Positions 1 to 6,962 of a stretch of 12,143 nucleotides of DNA are shown piece by piece. The notes beneath the pieces are model-generated. The model was not told where the DNA came from. It made no database searches and saw only the letters and a list, made by a program, of their open reading frames with translations. The DNA is from an uncultured Clostridia bacterium (GTDB lineage Bacteria > Bacillota > Clostridia > Oscillospirales > Acutalibacteraceae): positions 1-12,143 of the forward strand of contig CANOFK010000012.1 of NCBI GenBank assembly GCA_947565265.1, in the 5' to 3' direction. How positions within the stretch are numbered: position 1 is the stretch's first letter; each line of letters opens with the position of its first letter. Made by a program: the position numbers and the translations under genes.

Positions 1-3
1 GGT

Positions 4-1227
4 ATGAGGAATTACAGCAGGCTTACACCGGAAGGGGTGCGCGATATTCTTTTTGAGGAGTGCCGCGCCCGCCGGGAGGCGCAGCGGCGGCTGACAGGTG
101 TCTTTGCCAGCAGAGGCTACCGGGAGGTGATTACCCCTGGTGTGGAATACTATGATGTATTCAACCTGCCCGGCGCGGTGGTCCCCCAACAGGAGATGGT
201 AAAATCCACCGATGGCGCGGGGCGGCTGGTTGTGGTACGGCCGGACTCTACTTTGCCCATTGCCCGTATGGCCGCGGCCCGGTTGCAAAGCCACCGGCGG
301 CCCATACGGCTATACTATAGCCAGAACGTTTACCGTACCTGGCCGGCGCTGCTGGGGCGCAGCCATGAGTCGGCGCAGATGGGTGTGGAGTTGCTGGGCG
401 CAGCAGGGCTGCGGGCCGACTTGGAGGTTATCTGCGCGGCGGTAGAGGCTTTACGGGCAGTGGCAGGGGATTTCCGCATTGAAATTGGCCATGCCGGGCT
501 CTTCAAGCTGCTGGCCGGGCGGCTGGCCCTCTCTCCGGAGCGGCGGGAGGAGATCCGGGCTACGATCGAGGCAAAAAATTACGGCGCGTTGGGGGAACTG
601 TTAGACCCCCTGGGAGACAGTACGGAGGCAAAGGCCATCCGCCGCCTACCCAGGCTGTTTGGCGGGGAAGAGGCTCTTGCCGAGGCAGAAAGCTGGCGGC
701 TGGACGGTGGCCTGGCAGATACGCTTGCGTATTTGCGGGCCCTGTACACGGCCCTGCAAAAACTGGGGCTGGGTAGCCGGCTCATGGTAGACCTAGGGCT
801 TGTGCAGCGCAATGACTACTATACCGGCGTGGTGTTCAGCGGCTACGTGCAGGAGCATGGGGGCCCGGTACTTACCGGTGGGCGATACGACGGGTTATGC
901 GGGAAGTTTGGCCAGGATATGCCCGCAGCAGGCTTTGCCTTGGATATGGATGCTGCCGCTGCCCTGCTGGAACGCCATATGGCCCCAGAAGAACCGGCGC
1001 AGGTGCTGGTACACGGGGAAAACGGCTTTGAAACCCAGGCCCAGCGGGAGGTGTTGCGGCTGACGGCAGAGGGCGTTGCCTGCGAAGGTTCGGTGTGGGA
1101 AACCGTGGAAGAGGCGGTGGCCTATGCGCAGGCAGCCGGGATCGCACAAGTGCTGCGGGTGGGGGAGCCCAGTGAAACCATCGCCGTTAGTGGGAAAACA
1201 GAATGCAAAGGGGGGCCGCTGCCATGA
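4..1227 (+). CDS. hisZ: HisZ, ATP phosphoribosyltransferase regulatory subunit
   Basis: HisZ is a catalytically inactive paralogue of histidyl-tRNA synthetase that binds short-form HisG, making an active, histidine-sensitive ATP phosphoribosyltransferase in the cytoplasm. The 407-aa product shows the class II synthetase-like core: TPEGVRD near residue 8, EVITP at 41-45, VVRPDSTLPIAR at 77-88 (motif 2-like region), QMGVELLG at 125-132, RNDYYTG at 269-275 and GGRYDGL at 292-298. The length of about 400 residues fits HisZ rather than HisS, and the next gene is short-form HisG, which needs HisZ. The ATG lies three bases from the window edge, so its ribosome binding site and promoter are not visible, and a start further upstream cannot be excluded. 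Its TGA overlaps the hisG ATG (ATGA), suggesting translational coupling. Confidence 0.94.
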   Translation: MRNYSRLTPEGVRDILFEECRARREAQRRLTGVFASRGYREVITPGVEYYDVFNLPGAVVPQQEMVKSTDGAGRLVVVRPDSTLPIARMAAARLQSHRRPIRLYYSQNVYRTWPALLGRSHESAQMGVELLGAAGLRADLEVICAAVEALRAVAGDFRIEIGHAGLFKLLAGRLALSPERREEIRATIEAKNYGALGELLDPLGDSTEAKAIRRLPRLFGGEEALAEAESWRLDGGLADTLAYLRALYTALQKLGLGSRLMVDLGLVQRNDYYTGVVFSGYVQEHGGPVLTGGRYDGLCGKFGQDMPAAGFALDMDAAAALLERHMAPEEPAQVLVHGENGFETQAQREVLRLTAEGVACEGSVWETVEEAVAYAQAAGIAQVLRVGEPSETIAVSGKTECKGGPLP

Positions 1228-1850
1228 GGCCACTGCGTATTGCCCTGACCAAAGGGCGGCTGGAAAAATCGACCACAGCATTAATGGAAAAGGCTGGGCT
1301 GGACTGCTCGGCCCTGCGGGATAAAGGCCGCAAGCTGGTCCTGCCTGTAGGGGACGGCCTGGAGGCGGTGCTTGCGAAGGCCGGCGATGTGATCACTTAC
1401 CTGGAGCATGGTGTGTGCGACCTGGGTGTAGTGGGTAAGGATGTGATCATGGAACGGGGCGGGCAGTTCTTTGAGATACTGGACCTGCGGTTCGGGAAGT
1501 GTGGCTTTGCCCTGGCTGCCCCGGCAGGCGTGGACTTTTACGGGGGCTACCAGGGCAAGACGATTGCCACCAAATACCCCCATGTGGCCCGGAGGTTCTT
1601 TCAAAGCAAGGCGATGGACGTCCGGGTCATCAAGATCGAGGGTTCGGTAGAACTGGCGCCATTGCTGGGGCTGGCAGATGGGATCGTCGACCTGGTGGAA
1701 ACAGGCGCCACGCTGAAGGAGAACGGCCTGGCTGTTGTAGAGCCTGTGGCCCAGGTATCTGCCCGGCTGATTGTAAATGCTGCCAGCCTGAAACTGCGCA
1801 AGCAGGAAATAGAAACACTGGCTGAACGGCTGGAACGTGCGCTGGATTAA
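1224..1850 (+). CDS. hisG: HisG, ATP phosphoribosyltransferase catalytic subunit (short form)
   Basis: HisG catalyses the first committed step of histidine synthesis, joining ATP and PRPP to give phosphoribosyl-ATP. I choose the ATG at 1224 (208 aa) over an in-frame ATG at 1203: the protein then begins MRPLRIALTKGRL, the usual family N-terminus, the start forms an ATGA overlap with the hisZ stop, and an AAAGGGGGG tract (1207-1215) lies about 8 nt upstream. Visible signatures are IALTKGRLEKS (6-16), CDLGVVGKDVI (65-75) and the PRPP-binding loop DLVETGATLKENGL (156-169). At 208 residues it lacks the C-terminal histidine-binding domain of long-form HisG, so feedback control must run through HisZ. 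It is followed by the first sizeable gap in the operon, so hisZ-hisG may be partly separate from hisD onward in transcript level. Confidence 0.96.
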   Translation: MRPLRIALTKGRLEKSTTALMEKAGLDCSALRDKGRKLVLPVGDGLEAVLAKAGDVITYLEHGVCDLGVVGKDVIMERGGQFFEILDLRFGKCGFALAAPAGVDFYGGYQGKTIATKYPHVARRFFQSKAMDVRVIKIEGSVELAPLLGLADGIVDLVETGATLKENGLAVVEPVAQVSARLIVNAASLKLRKQEIETLAERLERALD

Positions 1851-2139
1851 GGGTGCTGGCGTACAGGATTAAGCCCCCCAAGCTGCAAGGGGCAAGATTG
1901 CTTTTTTGGGCGCTTGGCCTTTAGGCAAGGCTGTTAACGTAGCAGCAGTTGCCCCGACCATGCGCAGTAAGCAATAAAATTTCCCCACAGGCCCTCATGT
2001 AATAAAGAAGGAAAAACGCGGCCCAAAGCGCAACCAATGGTCGGGCTACCGGCTGGCGATATAAAAGTTTTGGAAGGGCACAAAGGGTGCGAAGGGTGTA
2101 GCACCCAGTAAACCCGACAAAACCAAAGGAGAGATCACC
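1851..2139 (+). promoter_or_regulatory. hisG-hisD intergenic region with inverted repeats, possible leader
   Basis: No gene is seen in these 289 nt, although the surrounding genes are nearly contiguous. An imperfect hairpin CTTGGCC/GGCAAG is at 1913-1929, and a T6 run at 1902-1907 follows only a weak GCAA/TTGC stem, so a terminator is not convincing. A 9-bp perfect inverted repeat joins CCCGACCAT (1953-1961) and ATGGTCGGG (2037-2045) across about 75 nt. A -10-like TATAAA lies at 2060-2065 with no good -35. Just before hisD, three competing stems can form: GCAC 2078-2081 with GTGC 2087-2090, GGGTGC 2085-2090 with GCACCC 2101-2106, and GGGTG 2094-2098 with CACCC 2102-2106. A regulated leader or internal promoter for hisD is an inference; I do not recognise a known riboswitch or T-box. 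Confidence 0.35.
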
Positions 2140-3429
2140 ATGATAAAAACAGTGACAGCCACCGGGCCGGAACGCCAGGCGTTCATCAGGGAACTGAAGG
2201 CCAGGGCGGGCAGTGTGGACCCCAAGATCGAGCAGGCCGTTGCAGAGATTGTGGAGGCTGTACGTGACGGCGGGGATGAGGCAGTGAAGGCGTATTCCCG
2301 CCGGTTTGACGGATGGACCCCGGACAGCCTGGAACTTTCCCGGCAGGAGATGGAACGCCTACAGACGGGGTGTGACCCGGCTTTCTTGGCAGCACTAGAG
2401 CGGGCAGCCAGAAACATCTATGACTTTCACAACCGGCAAAAGCAGCAAAGCCGTATCGACCCTATGGGCAACGGCATCATTACCGGCCAGCGGGTGCGGG
2501 GCCTGCATAGGGCCGGGGTCTATGTGCCCGGGGGCACGGCGGGGTACCCCTCTTCCGTGCTGATGAACGTGATCCCCGCCAAGGTAGCCGGGGTGGGGGA
2601 GATCGTGATGGCTACGCCCCCCGGCCGCTCCGGCCGGCCGGATCCCAACATCATTGCCGCTGCTCTTGCCGCCGGGGTAGACCGGGTATTCTTGATGGGC
2701 GGTGCCCAGGCGGTGGCTGCGTTGGCTTTCGGTACGGGGAGCGTACCGAAAGTGGATAAAATCGTGGGCCCAGGGAACATTTACGTAGCTACCGCCAAAA
2801 AGCAGTTGTACGGCGTGGTTGACATCGACATGATTGCCGGGCCCAGTGAGATCCTGATCATCGCCGACGATAGTGCCGACCCGGAATTCCTGGCTGCTGA
2901 CCTGATGAGCCAGGCAGAACACGACCCCATGGCCTCGGCAGTGCTGATCACCCCCAGCGAAAGGCTGGCCCAGGAGGCTGTAGCGGCTATCTACCGCCAG
3001 TTGCCCGGCCTGTCCCGGCGTGAGGTGATCGAGCAGTCTTTGGACGGGTATGGGGCGGTGATCGTGTGCGGGGATATGGACGAGGCAGTGGAATTTGCCA
3101 ACGAACTGGCCCCAGAACACCTGGAGGTCTGCTGCCGGGAACCCTTTGACTATCTGGGGCGGCTGGACAATGCCGGCTCGGTTTTCCTGGGGAATTATTC
3201 TCCGGAGCCTTTGGGGGACTACTACGCCGGGGCCAACCATGTGCTGCCTACCGGAGGCACGGCCCGGTTCTTCTCTCCCCTCTCGGTGGATGACTTCATC
3301 AAGAAGTCCAGCTTTATCTATTACCCCAGGGAAGAGTTGCTGAAAGCCGCCGGGGACATCGTGCTGCTGGCCGAAACGGAAGAACTGACTGCCCACTCCA
3401 ATTCCATCAAGGTGCGGCAGGGGCGCTGA
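2140..3429 (+). CDS. hisD: HisD, histidinol dehydrogenase
   Basis: HisD performs the last two oxidations of the pathway, converting L-histidinol through histidinal to L-histidine with two NAD+ and a catalytic zinc. The 429-aa protein is normal in length and carries all expected residues at positions close to the E. coli numbering: GLHRAGVYVPGG (121-132), the NAD-site region around MGGAQAVAALAFGT (186-199), IVGPGNIYV (208-216), zinc ligands Gln258 and His261 in MSQAEHDP, the catalytic pair Glu326-His327 in APEHLE, Asp360 and His419. The ATG at 2140 follows AAAGGAGAG (2126-2133) at good spacing. The start is preceded by a long intergenic region that may contain a leader or promoter, and the stop is separated from the next ATG by a single base. 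Confidence 0.97.
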   Translation: MIKTVTATGPERQAFIRELKARAGSVDPKIEQAVAEIVEAVRDGGDEAVKAYSRRFDGWTPDSLELSRQEMERLQTGCDPAFLAALERAARNIYDFHNRQKQQSRIDPMGNGIITGQRVRGLHRAGVYVPGGTAGYPSSVLMNVIPAKVAGVGEIVMATPPGRSGRPDPNIIAAALAAGVDRVFLMGGAQAVAALAFGTGSVPKVDKIVGPGNIYVATAKKQLYGVVDIDMIAGPSEILIIADDSADPEFLAADLMSQAEHDPMASAVLITPSERLAQEAVAAIYRQLPGLSRREVIEQSLDGYGAVIVCGDMDEAVEFANELAPEHLEVCCREPFDYLGRLDNAGSVFLGNYSPEPLGDYYAGANHVLPTGGTARFFSPLSVDDFIKKSSFIYYPREELLKAAGDIVLLAETEELTAHSNSIKVRQGR

Positions 3430-3430
3430 T

Positions 3431-3739
3431 ATGGAACGTCAACTGGAAACCGTGGAGGATGTGTACAAGGCCCTGGCCGGGCAAGGGCAGCTAGAATGGA
3501 TCGGCGAGAGCAGAACTGCGGCGGTTTTGTACTTTCAGCGGGGTAAAAAGCAGTTTAAGGTGTTTTTCGATGACAGCAATGTGGAAGTTTCCGTAAAAAA
3601 GCGGTGGTTTAAAGACGAGTATTGGGACTCGCTGGGTACCCGCCATTATGACGCCCCGGAGGACACGGTCAATGACGTGTTCGACACGGTGATGTGGTGC
3701 CTGGAAGAATTTGGAGGGAGAGGGAAAAAGGATGTATGA
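3431..3739 (+). CDS. Unrecognised 102-aa protein in the his operon
   Basis: This small gene starts one base after the hisD stop and its 3' end overlaps the hisC start by 8 nt, so it is almost certainly co-transcribed and probably real. I do not recognise a family. The product is soluble and charged, without signal peptide, membrane segment or clear helix-turn-helix. It has an N-terminal helix-like stretch (ETVEDVYKALAGQGQLEWIG), a beta-rich middle rich in aromatics (TAAVLYFQRGKKQFKVFFDD, then VEVSVKKRWFKDEYWDSLG) and an acidic C-terminal helix (DTVNDVFDTVMWCLEEF). Only a weak GGCAGGGG lies upstream, consistent with translational coupling to hisD. The layout could suit a small binding or regulatory protein, but no function can be assigned. 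Confidence refers to its being a gene. Confidence 0.75.
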   Translation: MERQLETVEDVYKALAGQGQLEWIGESRTAAVLYFQRGKKQFKVFFDDSNVEVSVKKRWFKDEYWDSLGTRHYDAPEDTVNDVFDTVMWCLEEFGGRGKKDV

Positions 3740-4787
3740 GTTGAACGCCAAGCTGCGGGGCCTGGCCGCTTACACCCCTGTGGACAACACCGGCTGTGTG
3801 CGGCTGGACGCCAATGAATCCTTTGTGGAACCGCCCCGGGCGTTATTGGAAGCCATGAAGGCTGTGCTGGAAGAAACTGCCTTTAACCGGTACCCGGATC
3901 CGGCTGCCGGGGCCCTTTGCCGGGCTTTTGCCAACTATTATGGGGTGGAGCCGGGTCATGTGACTGCGGGTAATGGTTCGGATGAGTTGATTTCGGTGAT
4001 TTTCCAGGCGTTCTTGCAGCGGGGAGAGGCCTTTGCCACTTTGGAGCCGGATTTTTCTATGTATGCCCAAGGGGGCCTGCTGGCAGAGGGCCGGCATATC
4101 CCCATTACTAAGCGGGATTGGCGCATTGATGTGGACGAAACCCTGGAACTCTGCCAGAAGGAAAGGGTAAGGCTGTTGATTTTCAGCAACCCCTGCAACC
4201 CCACCTCTCTGGTGCTGGGGAAAGAGGCGGTGCGTAGGCTGGTCAGGGGCACAGATGCCCTGGTTGTGCTGGATGAGGCCTATATGGACTTTTCCGGCCA
4301 GAGCCTGCTGGGGGAGGAAGGGGACTTTGACAACCTGATTATCCTGCGCACGTGCTCTAAGGCTATTGGTATGGCGGCCCTGCGGTTGGGCTTTGCCGTG
4401 GCCGGGGAGGGCCTCACCAGGGCGCTACGGGCGGCAAAATCCCCCTATAATGTAGGGAGTATCCCCCAGGCTATAGGCACGGCGGTGCTGGGCCGGCCGG
4501 CCCTGTTACAGGGCGCTTTGGGAGAGATTTTGGCCTCGCGGCGGGCGTTGCTGGCCGGTTTGGGCGCGTTGCAGGCGGCTGTGCCTGGGCGGTTCCGGGT
4601 GCTGGAAGGGGAGGCAAATTTTGCCGCTTTGGTGATGAAAGACGCCTGTGAGGTGCAAAAAACGCTGTTAAAACAGGGAATAGCTGTACGATATACCGGC
4701 GGTCTTTTGCGGGTATCATGCGGAAAGCCAGGGGATAATAAGGGGTTCTTAGAGGCATTTCGCAAGGTGTTGGAGGGGAAAATATGA
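3732..4787 (+). CDS. hisC: HisC, histidinol-phosphate aminotransferase
   Basis: HisC is a PLP-dependent class I/II aminotransferase that converts imidazole acetol phosphate and glutamate into L-histidinol phosphate. With the ATG at 3732 the protein is 351 aa, a normal length. Key motifs are RLDANES (24-30), GNGSDELI (80-87), NPCNPTS (153-159), DEAYMDFS (181-188, Asp and Tyr contacting PLP), and TCSKAIGMAALRLG (207-220) with the Schiff-base lysine at Lys210 and the phosphate-binding arginine at about 218; the substrate-carboxylate arginine lies in LLRVSCG near the C-terminus. A TTG at 3711 is in frame but lies at the edge of the GGAGGGAGAGGG tract (3713-3724) that serves as ribosome binding site for 3732. 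The gene overlaps the preceding small gene by 8 nt and hisB by 4 nt (ATGA). Confidence 0.96.
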   Translation: MYELNAKLRGLAAYTPVDNTGCVRLDANESFVEPPRALLEAMKAVLEETAFNRYPDPAAGALCRAFANYYGVEPGHVTAGNGSDELISVIFQAFLQRGEAFATLEPDFSMYAQGGLLAEGRHIPITKRDWRIDVDETLELCQKERVRLLIFSNPCNPTSLVLGKEAVRRLVRGTDALVVLDEAYMDFSGQSLLGEEGDFDNLIILRTCSKAIGMAALRLGFAVAGEGLTRALRAAKSPYNVGSIPQAIGTAVLGRPALLQGALGEILASRRALLAGLGALQAAVPGRFRVLEGEANFAALVMKDACEVQKTLLKQGIAVRYTGGLLRVSCGKPGDNKGFLEAFRKVLEGKI

Positions 4788-5362
4788 AGAGAAGGGGCAC
4801 GGTACAGAGAAAAACAGGGGAAACGGACATAACCCTTACCCTGGACCTGGACGGGGGGCAGCGGGACATTGCCACGGGCATAGGATTTTTTGACCATATG
4901 CTGAACGCCCTGGCGGTACACGCCGGGCTGGGCCTGACCGTACGGGCTGTGGGCGACCTGGAGGTGGACTGCCACCACACGGTGGAGGATGTGGGCATTG
5001 TGCTGGGACAGGCCCTGGCACAGGCCCTGGGGGATAAGGCGGGGTTGCGGCGGTATGGCCATGCCTTTATCCCCATGGACGAGGCGCTGGCTTTTTGTGC
5101 CGTGGATGTGAGCGGCCGGCCTTTTCTGGTGTTCCGGGGGGAATTCCCTCAGGGGCAGGTGGGGGCGTACGATAGCTGCATGACGGAGGAGTTTTTCCGG
5201 GCACTGGCTATGCACGCGGGCATCACCCTGCATATGCGGTGCGAGTACGGAAAAAATACCCACCATATGGTAGAAGGGTTGTTTAAAGCCTTTGCCCACG
5301 CTCTGAAGGACGCGGTGGCGTTGGAGGGGCACGGGGTGCTGTCCTCTAAAGGCGTGCTGTGA
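4784..5362 (+). CDS. hisB: HisB, imidazoleglycerol-phosphate dehydratase
   Basis: This enzyme dehydrates imidazole glycerol phosphate to imidazole acetol phosphate, the substrate of HisC. At 192 aa it is the monofunctional form; there is no fused HAD histidinol-phosphatase domain, so that activity must come from elsewhere. The family signatures are complete: TGIGFFDHML (31-40), the metal-binding DCHHTVEDVG (62-71), DSCMTEEFFRA (130-140), the second metal motif THHMVE (159-164) and SSKG near the end (187-190). The ATG overlaps the hisC TGA as ATGA and is preceded by GGAGGGG. The gene is intact right up to a repeat array that begins six bases past its stop codon. Confidence 0.97.
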   Translation: MKRRGTVQRKTGETDITLTLDLDGGQRDIATGIGFFDHMLNALAVHAGLGLTVRAVGDLEVDCHHTVEDVGIVLGQALAQALGDKAGLRRYGHAFIPMDEALAFCAVDVSGRPFLVFRGEFPQGQVGAYDSCMTEEFFRALAMHAGITLHMRCEYGKNTHHMVEGLFKAFAHALKDAVALEGHGVLSSKGVL

Positions 5363-5367
5363 GGGCT

Positions 5368-5830
5368 GGGAACCGGCCTGGGGATGAGAATACCGCTATG
5401 GCGGGTTGCGCGGGCAGCGCTGCCGCTGCTTGACGGGGTGGGGTGACCCCGGTATAGTGGAGGCAGGGGGTTGGGGGGATCATCTGCGGGATGGGAACCG
5501 GCCTGGGGATGAAAATGACGCTGTGCGGGCTGTGTGAACGGTTTTGCCACTGTTTGACGGGGTGGGGGCTGGCCCTGGTATGGTGGAGGCAGGGCTTTGG
5601 GGGGATCATCTGCGGGGTGGGAACCGGCCTGGGGATGAAAGTGCCGCTATGGCGGGTTGCGTGGACTGCTCTGCCGTTGTTTGAGGGGATGGGGTGGCCC
5701 CGGTGTGGTGAAGGCAGGGCTTTGGAGGGATTATCTGCGGGGTGGGAATCGGCTTGGGGATGAAAATACCGCTGTGCGGGAGGCTTTGCCAGTGCTTTAG
5801 AGGGTGGGCCATTTTCCGGCGTGTGCTGTG
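5368..5830 (+). repeat. Tandem array of a ~125-bp repeat, 3 full copies + 1 partial
   Basis: The region between hisB and the radical SAM gene is filled by a tandem repeat. Copies begin at 5368, 5493, 5619 and 5744 (periods 125, 126, 125); the last is partial, about 87 bp. Each full copy begins with GGGAACCGGCCTGGGGATGA (the fourth has two changes) and ends with a block near GATCATCTGCGGGGT. Copies 1 and 3 match at about 105 of 125 positions by ungapped hand alignment, and 15 of the 20 differences are transitions. Each copy keeps a small hairpin just after the start motif: CCGC-TATG-GCGG in copies 1 and 3, and CCGC-TGT-GCGG or a trimmed form in copies 2 and 4. Open frames exist on both strands but look like low-complexity translations of the repeat, and the 125-nt period does not preserve a frame. 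Function unknown: a structured RNA, an intergenic mobile repeat or a protein-binding array are all possible. Confidence 0.9.
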
Positions 5831-5846
5831 AGGGGAGGAGATCAAC

Positions 5847-6812
5847 ATGAAATATGAAAACATACTGGTGGCTTTGGATATGCTGGGCTGCCCCAACCGC
5901 TGCCGCCACTGCTTTATGGGGTGGAGGGAGAACCCCCGCATGGGGGAGGCGGATTTGCGCTTTGTGGCGGAGGCCCTGCGCCCGTACGCCAAGACCCTTA
6001 CGGTGGCCGGCTGGAACCGGGAGCCGGATTTTGGGGACGATTACCGGGAGAAATGGGCGCTGTGCAGGGAACTTTCCAGCCCCGGCACGCCGCCGGAGCA
6101 TTACGAACTGGCCAGCGTGTGGCGGCTGGCCAGGGACCCGGCATACGCCCCCTGGCTGAAGGCTTTGGGGCTGCGGTATGTGCAATTGACCCTGTTCGGC
6201 GGCGAAGGGCTTACGGACTATTTTACCGGGCGCAAGGGCGCTTATCAGGACATTTTGCGGGCCGTGGACGCTTTGCTGGAAAGCGGCATCGCCCCCAGGA
6301 TACAGGTTTTTGTGAACAAGCAGACCCTCCCGGAACTGCCGGCGGTGGAGGAGCTTATCGGCCGGCTGGAACTGGAACGGCGCTGCGAGGCTACCGGCAT
6401 ACCCTTTGTGTGTTTTGCCCATCAGGGCTCCTGCGACGGGGAGGCGGAAAAGCTGTACCCCATCTGGCCCACCAGCGAGGATCTGGCGCGGATACCGGAG
6501 AAACTGGCCCGGTACACCTGTAAGCACTTTAACGCCAAAAACCTACAGGCGGTATTCGGCCAGGAGGAAGGCCGGCTGGTACGGGAACTTTGGGAGGACG
6601 GCACCACGGAGCATTTGGGCGGGGGGCTTTCGCCGGTGCTGTATGTGGACGGGGCGTTGGACGTTTACCCCAACATAGGCACCCCCGCGGCCCAGTGGCG
6701 TTTGGGGAACCTGCGGGCGGACGGCCCGGAAAAGGTGCTGGAAAACCTGGCCCAGGACAGGAGCACGGCCCAGAGGGTCAGGAAAACCGTACCGTTGGGC
6801 CGGCTGGTATAG
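5847..6812 (+). CDS. Radical SAM protein of unknown function, ended by an early TAG
   Basis: The 321-aa product begins with the radical SAM cluster motif: Cys15, Cys19 and Cys22 in LGCPNRCRHCFMG (CxxxCxxC), which would bind a [4Fe-4S] cluster and SAM. Further features are TVAGWNREPDF (52-62), LTLFGGEGLTDYFTG (114-128), which fits a barrel-strand glycine motif, later cysteines at 180, 189, 196 and 225, and a C-terminal SPASM-like stretch (LSPVLYVDGALDVYPNIG, 261-278; WRLGNLRADG, 284-293). Substrate is unknown; I do not recognise a named enzyme. A good ribosome binding site, AGGGGAGGAG (5831-5840), precedes the ATG. The frame stops at TAG 6810-6812 but continues with plausible protein sequence to a second TAG at 6900-6902 (see next entry), so the gene may be a recent pseudogene or a truncated variant. 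It lies in the his cluster, but a role in histidine synthesis is not shown. Confidence 0.85.
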   Translation: MKYENILVALDMLGCPNRCRHCFMGWRENPRMGEADLRFVAEALRPYAKTLTVAGWNREPDFGDDYREKWALCRELSSPGTPPEHYELASVWRLARDPAYAPWLKALGLRYVQLTLFGGEGLTDYFTGRKGAYQDILRAVDALLESGIAPRIQVFVNKQTLPELPAVEELIGRLELERRCEATGIPFVCFAHQGSCDGEAEKLYPIWPTSEDLARIPEKLARYTCKHFNAKNLQAVFGQEEGRLVRELWEDGTTEHLGGGLSPVLYVDGALDVYPNIGTPAAQWRLGNLRADGPEKVLENLAQDRSTAQRVRKTVPLGRLV

Positions 6813-6902
6813 GCCTGCGGCGACCCGGACAGCCGGCGGTTGTTTGGCCGGGGGGATTACGTGGACTACCTGCTGAACCGGTATTGCCGGGAAAAGCTAT
6901 AG
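6813..6902 (+). pseudogene. In-frame C-terminal continuation of the radical SAM gene after amber codon
   Basis: Directly after TAG 6810-6812, the same reading frame encodes 29 further residues before TAG 6900-6902: ACGDPDSRRLFGRGDYVDYL followed by LNRYCREKL. This has protein-like composition and a further Cys (RYC), with high third-position GC like the gene upstream. In my memory, related radical SAM proteins often end with a segment of the form GD..SRRLF...DY..YLLNRY, so this looks like the original C-terminus cut off by one nonsense change (for example from TGG, CAG or AAG). Alternatives are readthrough or suppression of amber. The pyrC gene in this window also ends in TAG, which argues that TAG is an ordinary stop here. 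Confidence 0.65.
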
Positions 6903-6962
6903 GGCAGAGGAAGAGGGCAGGGGCGCGGGACAGGCGCGCAAAAACGGGAGAGGAGCGAGAGC

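Noticed and set aside
1902..1907. Intrinsic terminator after hisG
   Set aside because: The T6 run is preceded by only a 4-bp GCAA/TTGC stem, too weak to call.
1851..2139. Histidine T-box leader before hisD
   Set aside because: No T-box sequence of the AGGGTGGNACCGCG type or following terminator could be found; GGGTGTAGCACCC is only a short hairpin.
2395..3396. Long open frame (333 codons) on the minus strand
   Set aside because: It lies entirely opposite hisD, which has complete family motifs; the minus frame has no recognisable domain and reflects the GC-rich codon use of hisD.
5491..5763. 90-codon plus-strand frame within the repeat array that looks like a repeat protein
   Set aside because: The unit length alternates 125 and 126, so the frame is not kept from copy to copy, and the translation is low complexity without a ribosome binding site.
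5368..5830. CRISPR array
   Set aside because: The whole 125-bp unit is repeated with no short repeat plus unique spacers, and there are no cas genes.
5346..6527. 393-codon minus-strand frame crossing the repeat array and the radical SAM gene
   Set aside because: Its N-terminal part is antisense to a gene with a clear CxxxCxxC motif, and its C-terminal part is just the translated repeat (Pro/His-rich); no start context supports it.
6810..6812. Pyrrolysine encoded by TAG in the radical SAM protein
   Set aside because: No Pyl machinery is visible and pyrC ends in TAG without an obvious extension; a nonsense mutation is simpler. Kept only as an option to check.
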